Shown here in pieces: positions 16,334 through 23,369 of a stretch of 33,380 nucleotides of DNA. The DNA is from Fusobacterium perfoetens. GTDB lineage: Bacteria > Fusobacteriota > Fusobacteriia > Fusobacteriales > Fusobacteriaceae. The first letter of the stretch is position 1. Each line of letters opens with the position of its first letter. A model generated the notes under the pieces. It was not told the DNA's origin. It saw nothing but the letters and a program-made list of their open reading frames with translations, and ran no database searches. Made by a program: the position numbers and the translations under genes. The stretch spans positions 1 through 33,380 of the forward strand of contig NZ_JADYTX010000024.1 of NCBI RefSeq assembly GCF_021531475.1, given 5' to 3'.

Positions 16334-16366
16334 ATGAAATACTTTTTAACTAAGGAGTATCAATGA
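16334..16366 (+). CDS. Leader ORF overlapping the murI start
   Basis: ATG 16334 follows GAGGG at 7 nt and reads MKYFLTKEYQ before a TGA that overlaps the murI start as ATGA. It lies within the predicted murI mRNA leader. The murI ribosome binding site (AAGGAG) is inside the leader codons, so reading of the leader could control access to it. No similarity to a known leader peptide; its translation is inferred. Confidence 0.4.
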   Translation: MKYFLTKEYQ

Positions 16367-17151
16367 ATAGAAATTACAACATAGGAGTTTTTGACTCAGG
16401 TCTTGGTGGAGTTACAGTTTTAAAAGAACTTAGAAAACTTTTACCAAATGAAAATATCATATATTTTGGAGATACTAAAAATGTCCCTTATGGTGAAAAA
16501 ACAAAAGAGGAGATTCAAGCTTTATCCCATAAAATAGTGGATTTTCTAACTAAAAATAATTGTAAAGTTATAATAATAGCTTGTAATACAGCCTCTATTG
16601 CTGCTTATGAATACTTAAGAAGTGTATCTTCTGTTCCTATTATTGGAATTATAAATTCTGGTTTGGAGTCTATTAAAAAAAATACATATAAAGAGATCGG
16701 TATAATTGGAACACCTTTTACTGTAAATAGCGGAGAATATCCTAAAAGATTAAGCCTAAGAGATAAAAATCTAAAGGTTAATTCTGTTGGTTGTGATAAA
16801 CTATGTCCTATGATAGAAAAAGGGTGGCAAAATTTTGAAGATAGAGGTGAGGTTTTGGAAAGCTATCTTGATAAACTTCCAAATACCTGCGAGGCTCTAC
16901 TTTTAGCTTGTACACACTATCCTTTCATTATAGAGGATATCAAAAAGAGATTTAAGGGGAATATCTTAGACCCTAGTGAAAAATGTGCTTGTGAGGTTTA
17001 TCGTTCTTTAAAAGAGGCTAACCTTTTAAATGAACAAAAAGAAGTTGGTAAGACAGAATTTTATGTAAGCAGTGATAAAGATAGCTTTAAGAATAAGGCT
17101 CAAGAGTTTTTGGGAGCTAGTATAGATAGTGTTTTTGAGATAAATTTATAG
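16363..17151 (+). CDS. murI: Glutamate racemase
   Basis: 262 residues. It interconverts L- and D-glutamate for peptidoglycan stem peptides. The cofactor-independent two-base mechanism residues are present: the first catalytic cysteine in ACNTAS (about residue 74) and the second in LLACTHYPF (about 186), with FDSGLGG at 10-16 and FGDTKNVPYGEK at about 36-47. The start ATG follows AAGGAG at 7 nt and overlaps the stop of a short leader ORF. It ends at a strong terminator; there are no other peptidoglycan genes nearby. Confidence 0.94.
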   Translation: MNRNYNIGVFDSGLGGVTVLKELRKLLPNENIIYFGDTKNVPYGEKTKEEIQALSHKIVDFLTKNNCKVIIIACNTASIAAYEYLRSVSSVPIIGIINSGLESIKKNTYKEIGIIGTPFTVNSGEYPKRLSLRDKNLKVNSVGCDKLCPMIEKGWQNFEDRGEVLESYLDKLPNTCEALLLACTHYPFIIEDIKKRFKGNILDPSEKCACEVYRSLKEANLLNEQKEVGKTEFYVSSDKDSFKNKAQEFLGASIDSVFEINL

Positions 17152-17156
17152 TAATA

Positions 17157-17189
17157 AAAATAGAGAAAGAAAACCTTCTCTATTTTTTT
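17157..17189 (+). terminator. murI terminator
   Basis: Stem AAAATAGAGAA/TTCTCTATTTT (17157-17167 with 17176-17186) followed by Ts. Confidence 0.88.
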
Positions 17190-17251
17190 ATTCCACTATT
17201 AAAAAAATCATCAATTAAAATACTTCCATCGCAATATCTTCTCTATTTTCT

Positions 17252-17672
17252 TACCACAACTGCCACTTTTATGCCACAAATTAAAAGTTCTAAATAAAGA
17301 TAATTGCTATAATTAAGAGTTTATAAAAAATGTGTAGTAATTTTGTAGAACAGTTATTACCACATCATAACTTTATATAATTAAAATATTTATAACTAAA
17401 AAATACCCTTTGTGGTAAAAAAATTTACTTACATACAAATATATACACAGATACATATATTTATGTAGTAGTATTATTAATGATCTTATATAAAATATTA
17501 TTAAATAACAAGATTTATATACTTCTACCACAATTGAATGTAATATATTTAAATTAAAAGTTTTATAATGTGGTAACAAAAAATATAGTTTTACTACATA
17601 AGATATATTATCTTTATTTTAAATAAGTTACACAAGAAAAATTTTACTACATTTTCTACCATTGTTACTACA
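17252..17672. repeat. Array of TACYACA motifs in a gene-free region
   Basis: Nine exact TACYACA heptamers occur on both strands between murI and phoU: plus-strand copies at 17252, 17358, 17526, 17592, 17645 and 17666, minus-strand copies (TGTRGTA) at 17333, 17411, 17464 and 17569, ten positions in all, plus a GCCACA variant at 17272. Start-to-start distances are 20, 61, 25, 53, 53, 62, 43, 23, 53 and 21. Most are close to whole turns of B-DNA, and 53 occurs three times. The 17190-17700 stretch has no credible gene. What binds here is unknown. Confidence 0.6.
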
Positions 17673-17696
17673 AATCTTATAAATTTAGTTTTAAAT

Positions 17697-17727
17697 ATAA
17701 AAAGAGCCATCGAAAATATGACAGCTC
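17697..17727 (-). terminator. phoU terminator
   Basis: Minus strand GAGCTGTC/GATGGCTC stem (17727-17720 with 17711-17704) with an 8-nt loop, then T5. Confidence 0.8.
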
Positions 17728-17747
17728 CTTTAGAGAAGGGGAGAGCT

Positions 17748-18437
17748 TTAGATATCTTTTTTCTCATCTAAAAGTTCTTTTTTTCTTAGGTTTTCACCTT
17801 TTAGTATATATACCAAATCCACAACTAAATGGATAATATGGTCTGAAAATCTTTCATATTTTTTTACTAGAGATACAACTTGAAGTAACTCATTAGTTTC
17901 AGCTGGATTTCTTTTTATACATTCAGCTATTTTATCAACTATTGCTTTTGTTTCAGAGTTAATATCTTCGTCAGCTGTAACTAAAGTATAAAGTAGTTCT
18001 TCATCAGATGTAGAGAAAGAAACAATATAAGAATCAAATGTACTTTTAATTCTCATAAGGTAGTTGTACATTGCTCCCTCAAGTCTTGTATTAATTTCTG
18101 GATTTATAAGTTCAATCTCTCTCATAACTTTAAAGTTACTTTTTAGAATGTCAGCCATTCTTTCTATAAGTCTAACTCCGTCTATTATCATTATTAATGC
18201 TCTTAAGTTTTTGGCAGCTGGTTGGAATCTAGCAATACAGTTTATAGAATCTTCTTTTACTTTTACTTCAAAAGCATTTATAACATCTTCTATTACAAAG
18301 CATTCTCCATAAAGTTTTGGACTTACTTTTCCATCTTTTACAGCCTCTATATTTATTTCAAGCATTCTACTAAGATGCTTTAACATCTCTAAGTAATGTT
18401 CATTTAAACCAGTTAAGCTTTCTTGTAAATTTCTCAT
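17748..18437 (-). CDS. phoU: PhoU-domain phosphate regulator
   Basis: 229 residues, all predicted helical, in two PhoU repeats (about 15-105 and 118-210). The metal-binding E/D-rich helices typical of PhoU are visible in diverged form (for example GVRLIERMADIL at about 87-98 and KKYERFSDHIIHLV at about 197-210, which matches the conserved ExxxDH pattern). PhoU links the Pst transporter to the PhoR kinase and lowers phosphate uptake when phosphate is ample. It is the last gene of the minus-strand pst cluster but is separated from pstB by 367 bases with a repeat, which is unusual and may uncouple its expression. Start ATG follows AAAAAGGAG. Confidence 0.88.
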   Translation of the reverse strand: MRNLQESLTGLNEHYLEMLKHLSRMLEINIEAVKDGKVSPKLYGECFVIEDVINAFEVKVKEDSINCIARFQPAAKNLRALIMIIDGVRLIERMADILKSNFKVMREIELINPEINTRLEGAMYNYLMRIKSTFDSYIVSFSTSDEELLYTLVTADEDINSETKAIVDKIAECIKRNPAETNELLQVVSLVKKYERFSDHIIHLVVDLVYILKGENLRKKELLDEKKDI

Positions 18438-18485
18438 TTTAACTCCTTTTTCTTCCTTATTAAATTCTATTCTATCAATAATATA

Positions 18486-18790
18486 ATTAAAAATTACATA
18501 ATTTGGTTAAGATAAAAGAAAATTTTAAAAATTATATCTACCTATCAGTTTATATATTAAAAATTACGCAATTTATTCTATTCACCAAGTTAAAAGAAAG
18601 TATTAAGAATTATACCCACTCACCAATTTATATATTAAAAATTACGTAATTTATGGAAAAAATCTAGAGATAGCAAGTGATGTTGAACGCTAAAAAATGA
18701 CACTGTTTGAGCGTAGCGAGTTTGTCATTTTTAGTGAAACGAACTTAGCTAAATCAGATTTTTGGAATATGAAGTAATTTTTATATATAT
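18486..18790. repeat. Repeat-rich pstB-phoU gap: short tandem units and a degenerate palindromic repeat
   Basis: ATTAAAAATTAC recurs at 18486, 18556 and 18634 with partly similar sequence between, giving units of 70 and 78 bases. From about 18634 to 18790 the sequence matches the core of the palindromic repeat family: ATTTATGGA, TTGAACGCTAAAA, the arms AATGACACTGTTTGAGCG and GAGTTTGTCATTTTTAGTG, and GAAGTAATTTTTA. The CTGTTGCA ends are not preserved. No gene is visible. Confidence 0.6.
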
Positions 18791-18804
18791 AAATATTCTT
18801 CTTT

Positions 18805-19563
18805 CTATCCAAATTTTCCTGTGATATAATCCTCGGTTTTCTTATTGTGAGGAGCTGTGAAAATAACTTCAGTTTTATCAAATTCCTCTAAAACTCCTTG
18901 ATAGAAAAATCCAGTGTACTCAGAAATTCTAGCTGCTTGTTGCATATTGTGAGTAACTATAACTATACTATAATCTTTTTCAAGTTGTCTTATAAGTTCT
19001 TCTATTTTTGAAGTTGATATTGGGTCAAGAGCTGATGTTGGCTCGTCCATTAAAAGTATTTCAGGTTTTATTGATATAGCTCTTGCTATACAAAGTCTTT
19101 GTTGTTGTCCCCCTGAAAGTCTTAAAGCTGATTGATGAAGTTTATCTTTTACTTCGTCCCAAAGAGCCACAGCTCTTAATGATGATTCAACTATCTCATC
19201 AAGTTTTTTCTTGTCTGTTTCTCCGTGAAGGATAGGTGCAAAAGTTATATTATCATATATACTTTTTGGGAAAGGGTTTGGTTTTTGGAAAACCATTCCT
19301 ATTTTTTTTCTAAGTTCTGTTACATCAAAATCTTCATCTAAGATATTTTTATTATCAAATAAAACTTCTCCTTCATATCTAGTTCCAGAGATTAGATCAT
19401 TCATTCTATTAAGAGATCTTAAGAATGTAGATTTTCCACAACCAGAAGGTCCAATAAGAGCTGTTACTTTATTCTTTTGGATATTCATATTTATATTTTT
19501 TAATGCTTTAAAATCTCCATAATAGAAATTAAAGTTTTTAACTTCAATCCTTGTATTTTCCAT
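18805..19563 (-). CDS. pstB: Phosphate ABC transporter ATP-binding protein
   Basis: 252 residues, the usual PstB length. Walker [10 protein letters not shown] (38-46), Q-loop VFQKPNPFP (91-99), ABC signature LSGGQQQR (149-156), Walker B ILLMDEP (169-175) with the catalytic Glu174, and the switch histidine in IVTHNMQQ. It powers phosphate import through PstA/PstC. Start ATG has AGAGGTG upstream and lies 20 nt after pstA, in the same operon. Confidence 0.96.
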   Translation of the reverse strand: MENTRIEVKNFNFYYGDFKALKNINMNIQKNKVTALIGPSGCGKSTFLRSLNRMNDLISGTRYEGEVLFDNKNILDEDFDVTELRKKIGMVFQKPNPFPKSIYDNITFAPILHGETDKKKLDEIVESSLRAVALWDEVKDKLHQSALRLSGGQQQRLCIARAISIKPEILLMDEPTSALDPISTSKIEELIRQLEKDYSIVIVTHNMQQAARISEYTGFFYQGVLEEFDKTEVIFTAPHNKKTEDYITGKFG

Positions 19564-19583
19564 CTAAAAAATTCACCTCTATA

Positions 19584-20429
19584 TTAATATTTATTTTTAA
19601 ATCTATTTCTTAAAAATGCACCAATCAGATTAAATCCAATTGTTATAACTACTAAAACTAAAAGTGTTCCATACATATTACTTAATGGCATATTAGGAAC
19701 TTGTGTTGATATTACAAATAAGTGATATGGTAGAGCCATTACTTGATCGAATATTCCTGTTGGTAGGAATGGGAAGTAAAAGGCTGCTGCTGTAAACATT
19801 ATAGGAGCTGTTTCTCCACTAGCTCTTGATATACTTAAGATAATTCCAGTAAGTATTCCGGGAGATGCTGCAGGAAGAACCACTTTATATATTGTTTCCC
19901 ATTTTGTAGCTCCAAGAGCAAGTGACGCCTCTCTCAAATTATTTGGAACACTTAAAAGTGCCTCACGAACAGCTGTGATAATTACTGGCAGACACATTAT
20001 TCCAAGTGTTAGAGAACCAGAAAGTATTGATGAACCAAAGTTTAAGAATATTACAAACAGTGCCATACCGAATAATCCATATATTATACTTGGAATCCCT
20101 GCAAGGTTTATAATTGTTAGATTTATAAATCTTGTAAGTTTTGTATCTTTGGCATACTCTACTAGATAAACTCCTGTAAATATTCCAAAAGGTACAGAGA
20201 ATAAGATTGTTCCAAGTGTTAGATATATACTACCTATTATTGCTGGAAAAATTCCTCCAGATCTCATTCCGTCAGTTGGCATTCCGAATAGGAATTCAAA
20301 ATTTATTCCCATTATACCTTTTAAAGCTACAAAAATTAATATTACAAATATAGGCAGTATTGTCAAAGCTCCGATAACCGATATAGCTTTTTTAAATATT
20401 TTCTCTCCATTTCTTTTAATAATTATCAT
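19584..20429 (-). CDS. pstA: Phosphate ABC transporter permease PstA
   Basis: 281 residues with six predicted transmembrane helices. The EAA loop that contacts PstB is EASLALGATKWETIYKVVLP, followed by the usual proline-rich end. Start ATG has AGAGGTG upstream; it lies 10 nt after pstC. Confidence 0.95.
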   Translation of the reverse strand: MIIIKRNGEKIFKKAISVIGALTILPIFVILIFVALKGIMGINFEFLFGMPTDGMRSGGIFPAIIGSIYLTLGTILFSVPFGIFTGVYLVEYAKDTKLTRFINLTIINLAGIPSIIYGLFGMALFVIFLNFGSSILSGSLTLGIMCLPVIITAVREALLSVPNNLREASLALGATKWETIYKVVLPAASPGILTGIILSISRASGETAPIMFTAAAFYFPFLPTGIFDQVMALPYHLFVISTQVPNMPLSNMYGTLLVLVVITIGFNLIGAFLRNRFKNKY

Positions 20430-20439
20430 TACTACACCT

Positions 20440-21318
20440 CTAATTTCTAAGTTTACGTGCTTTTGTTACATAGTAATCAGCAACAGTATTTGTTATAAAA
20501 CTTATGATAAAAAGTACAATACCTATGGCAAATAGTGCAAAGTAGTGGTCACTTCCTTGTACTACCTCTCCCATCTCTGCAGCTATTGTAGCTGTCATTG
20601 TTCTAACTGGAGATAGTGGAGATTTTGCAAGTATTGGAGCGTTTCCTGTTACCATTAAAACTGTTAAAGTTTCTCCGATTATTCTTCCAAATCCTAACAT
20701 TATCCCTGCAAATATTCCCGGGAAAGCTGCTGGTAAAAGTACATTAAATATTGTTTCTACCTTTGTAGAACCTAATGCTAAAGCAGCTTCTTTATATGAT
20801 GGATCAAGAGCGTTCAAAGCATCTTCTGTCATTGTAACAATAGTTGGAAGAGCCATAAAAGCTAGCATTATAGAACCTGTAAAAGCTGTCAGACCACTGT
20901 TTAATCCAAAAAGATCTTTTATTGGACCAGATAAAACATAAAGCCCTATAAATCCAAGCACAACTGATGGGATAGCTGACATTACTTCTATTAATATTTT
21001 CATAGCATTCTTAACTTTTAAAGGTGCATACTCAAATATATATACAGCTGTTAAAATTCCTAGTGGCACTGCTATAATTATTGCTATTATAGTTACCCAA
21101 AAAGAACCTACCAAAAGTGGCACAAGTCCATAAAATCCTGACAACGAAATCCACTTTGTACCAAAGACAAAATCTTTAACACTTGAATGTCCAAAGAATT
21201 TCATACCATTTAAAAAAATAAACAAGAACATTGTAAATATTATTACTATATTTAGAAGTCCTGTTCCAAGAAGAAATTTTCTTACTGATAAATCCAAAAA
21301 TTTCCGTGAGTTTTTCAT
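20440..21318 (-). CDS. pstC: Phosphate ABC transporter permease PstC
   Basis: 292 residues from ATG 21318, chosen because GAGGTG lies 9 nt upstream; a GTG at 21330 would add four residues but would overlap that ribosome binding site. Six transmembrane helices and the EAA loop EAALALGSTKVETIFNVLLP are present. First gene of pstC-pstA-pstB(-phoU), divergent from pstS. Its promoter carries a Pho box (21389-21427). Confidence 0.94.
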   Translation of the reverse strand: MKNSRKFLDLSVRKFLLGTGLLNIVIIFTMFLFIFLNGMKFFGHSSVKDFVFGTKWISLSGFYGLVPLLVGSFWVTIIAIIIAVPLGILTAVYIFEYAPLKVKNAMKILIEVMSAIPSVVLGFIGLYVLSGPIKDLFGLNSGLTAFTGSIMLAFMALPTIVTMTEDALNALDPSYKEAALALGSTKVETIFNVLLPAAFPGIFAGIMLGFGRIIGETLTVLMVTGNAPILAKSPLSPVRTMTATIAAEMGEVVQGSDHYFALFAIGIVLFIISFITNTVADYYVTKARKLRN

Positions 21319-21373
21319 AAAATCTTTCACCTCATTTTATAATCTAAATATTTAATTTTTTATTTTTCGACTT

Positions 21374-21427
21374 ATTATAAATTATTTCTGTGAAAAGAGA
21401 GTAAATCCAATGTAAAAAATATGTAAA
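21374..21427 (-). promoter_or_regulatory. Pho box and promoter of pstCAB
   Basis: Read on the minus strand, four hexamers at an exact 11-base period: TTTACA (21427-21422), TTTACA (21416-21411), TTTACT (21405-21400), TTCACA (21394-21389). Nine bases further is TATAAT (21379-21374). This is the layout of PhoP/PhoB-activated promoters, in which direct repeats replace the -35 box. Confidence 0.82.
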
Positions 21428-21433
21428 TTTTTT

Positions 21434-21487
21434 TTTACACAATTTTTACATTAGATTAATTTAACTTTAACAAAAAAATATTAAGAT
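21434..21487 (+). promoter_or_regulatory. Pho box and promoter of pstS
   Basis: Four plus-strand hexamers at an exact 11-base period: TTTACA (21434), TTTACA (21445), TTAATT (21456, the weakest), TTAACA (21467-21472). Nine bases later a -10-like TAAGAT (21482-21487). The geometry mirrors that of the opposite pstC box. Confidence 0.8.
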
Positions 21488-21561
21488 ACAGCTGTCAAAG
21501 GGAAATGACACAAGAAATGAAATAAAAAATAAATTTTAAATATATTACGGAGGTATAATTT

Positions 21562-22398
21562 ATGAAAATGAAAAAATCATTTTTAGCTGGAATGTTAATC
21601 TTAGGAGCATTATTCACAGGTTGTGGAGGTGCAAAAGAATCAAAAGTTATTCAAGCTAAAGGTTCTGATACAATACTTAACGTTACTCAAGGGATAGCTG
21701 AAGAGTTTATGCAAAAAAATCCAAAAGCTAAAATAGCTGTTACTGGTGGAGGTTCAGGAGTTGGAATATCTGCACTACTTAACAAAACAACTGATATAGC
21801 AATGGCGTCAAGAGCTATGAAACAATCTGAAATAGATAAAGCAAAAGAATTAGGAATCGGTGTTGAAGAAGTAGTTTTAGGATTTGACGGAATCACTCTT
21901 ATAGTTAACCAAAACAACTCAGTAAAAGGACTTGATTCTGTAACACTTGGAAAAATCTTCAGAGGAGAAATCACTAACTGGAAAGAAGTTGGAGGAGACG
22001 ACGCTAAAATAGTAGCTCTTTCTAGAGATTCATCTTCAGGAACTCACGAATTCTTCAAAGAACACGTTATAAGAGGTGGAGAAAAAAATAATCTTGAATA
22101 TGGACCAGAAACTTTATATATGCCATCAAATGAAGCTATTAAACAAGAAGTAAAATCAAATAAATATGCTATCGGTTATATCGGAATGGGATATATGGAC
22201 GATTCAGTTCACTCATTATCAATAGACGGAATTGCTCCATCAAAAGAAAATGTATCAAACAAAACTTATCCAATCGCTAGAGAAGTTTACTGGTATGTAC
22301 CAAGTGAAAGAACTGGAACAATGAAAGAATTAGTAGATTTCGCAATCTCTGCTGACGGTCAAGCAGTTGTTGAAAGCGAAGGATTTATCAAAAGATAA
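21562..22398 (+). CDS. pstS: Phosphate-binding lipoprotein PstS
   Basis: 278 residues. A lipoprotein signal peptide ends in LFTGC with the lipidated cysteine C21, so the protein is anchored at the cell envelope. Periplasmic phosphate-binding family motifs: KGSDTILN (about 34-41), the GGGSGVGI loop (61-68), ASRAMKQSE, and SRDSSSGTHEFF (about 154-165) supplying Ser/Thr/Arg contacts to phosphate. It delivers phosphate to PstCA. Start ATG follows GGAGGT. It is transcribed apart from pstCAB, from its own Pho box, which would allow the excess of binding protein that ABC importers need. Confidence 0.95.
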   Translation: MKMKKSFLAGMLILGALFTGCGGAKESKVIQAKGSDTILNVTQGIAEEFMQKNPKAKIAVTGGGSGVGISALLNKTTDIAMASRAMKQSEIDKAKELGIGVEEVVLGFDGITLIVNQNNSVKGLDSVTLGKIFRGEITNWKEVGGDDAKIVALSRDSSSGTHEFFKEHVIRGGEKNNLEYGPETLYMPSNEAIKQEVKSNKYAIGYIGMGYMDDSVHSLSIDGIAPSKENVSNKTYPIAREVYWYVPSERTGTMKELVDFAISADGQAVVESEGFIKR

Positions 22399-22417
22399 CA
22401 CAAATAAATAAAATAAT

Positions 22418-22644
22418 AAAACTGAGGCTGTTGCAAATTTAAGGAATATAAGATTAAAAATTATTACAGATTCCGAAAAATTGATTTATTTAAAGCTCAC
22501 TCCATTAAAATCATAAAACTCGCTACGCTCAAACAGTTGTGATTTTTAGCATTACGTGTCACTTTATAAATCTAATTTTTCTCCATAATTTCATAATTTT
22601 TAATCTATATTCTCACTTATAAAAAATGCAACAGCCCCAGTTTT
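22418..22644. repeat. Palindromic repeat copy 4, complete with terminal inverted repeats
   Basis: 227 bases bounded by an 18-base inverted repeat: AAAACTGAGGCTGTTGCA (22418-22435) and, on the opposite strand at the other end (22644-22627), the same sequence with one G for A. Inside, the two arms match imperfectly over most of their length, and the centre holds ATCATAAAACTCGC and CAAACAGTTGTGATTTTTAG as inner arms. No ORF. It separates pstS from the response regulator gene, and its right end is followed by TTTT, so it can act as a terminator for pstS. Confidence 0.85.
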
Positions 22645-22645
22645 G

Positions 22646-22654
22646 TGCTATAAT
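22646..22654 (+). promoter_or_regulatory. Promoter of the two-component genes at the repeat edge
   Basis: TGC followed by TATAAT (22649-22654), an extended -10. The position of a -35 (22626-22631) falls inside the right terminal repeat and matches TTGACA at only three bases. Confidence 0.55.
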
Positions 22655-22682
22655 ATAGAAAAAAATTAGAAGGGGGAAGATT

Positions 22683-23369
22683 TTGAGAGTTTTAGTAGTA
22701 GAAGATGATAGTGAAATTCGTGAACTAATCGGTTATTTTTTAGAGAAAGAAAATTTTGAAATAGACAAGGTGGATAATGGACTTGACGCTCTTAAGATTT
22801 TAAAAAAGAATAAACATCAAGTGATAGTTTTAGACCTTATGATACCGGGACTTGATGGAAAAAACTTTGCAAAGATTGTAAAAAATCTACCTGAAGAATA
22901 TGGAAATCCAAAAATAATTATGGTTACAGCTAAGACTGAAATAGAAGATGTATTAGAGGGTTTGGAAATAGGTGCTGATGACTATCTTAGAAAACCTTTT
23001 GACCCAAGAGAACTTGTCTTGAGAGTTAAAAAACTTGTAAAAAATGATGAAATTTCAAAAAAAGAAATTGATGAAAATTATCGTTTTGAAAACATCACAA
23101 TAGATAATAGCAAACATATTGTAACTTATGATGAAAAAGAGATTGACCTTTCCAAAAAAGAATATGACTTACTTGCCCTTTTAATAAGAAATAAGGGGCT
23201 TGTAGTTACTCGTGATAAAATCCTAGATGAAGTTTGGAACAGTAGTTACTATACTGGAGATAGAACTGTAGATGTATATATCTCAAAACTTAGAGAAAAA
23301 CTTCCTATTCTTTCTGACTGTATCCATACTGTAAAAGGAGTTGGTTACAAATTAAAAGAAAAGAAATAA
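22683..23369 (+). CDS. PhoB/PhoP-type response regulator
   Basis: 228 residues starting at TTG 22683, with AGAAGGGGGAAG upstream. Receiver domain 1-115: acidic pocket E7-D8-D9, phosphoacceptor D51 in VLDLMIPG, T82 and K104. C-terminal OmpR-type winged helix about 130-226 with LSKKEYDLLALL, the recognition helix region DRTVDVYISKLREKL, and the final VKGVGYKL wing. It is next to pstS and the two Pho boxes lie in the adjacent divergent promoter, so a phosphate-starvation regulator is the best guess; sequence alone would also fit other OmpR-type regulators. The kinase gene overlaps or directly follows. Confidence 0.9.
   Translation: MRVLVVEDDSEIRELIGYFLEKENFEIDKVDNGLDALKILKKNKHQVIVLDLMIPGLDGKNFAKIVKNLPEEYGNPKIIMVTAKTEIEDVLEGLEIGADDYLRKPFDPRELVLRVKKLVKNDEISKKEIDENYRFENITIDNSKHIVTYDEKEIDLSKKEYDLLALLIRNKGLVVTRDKILDEVWNSSYYTGDRTVDVYISKLREKLPILSDCIHTVKGVGYKLKEKK

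Noticed and set aside
17373-17579. Minus-strand 68-codon open frame between murI and phoU
   Set aside because: Begins with TTG, has no ribosome binding site, is Tyr/Ile-rich as expected of random A/T-rich DNA, and runs through the TACYACA array.
17252-17672. CRISPR array or DnaA-box origin
   Set aside because: The repeated unit is only 7 bases, in both orientations, with unequal spacing; DnaA boxes (TTATCCACA) are not present.
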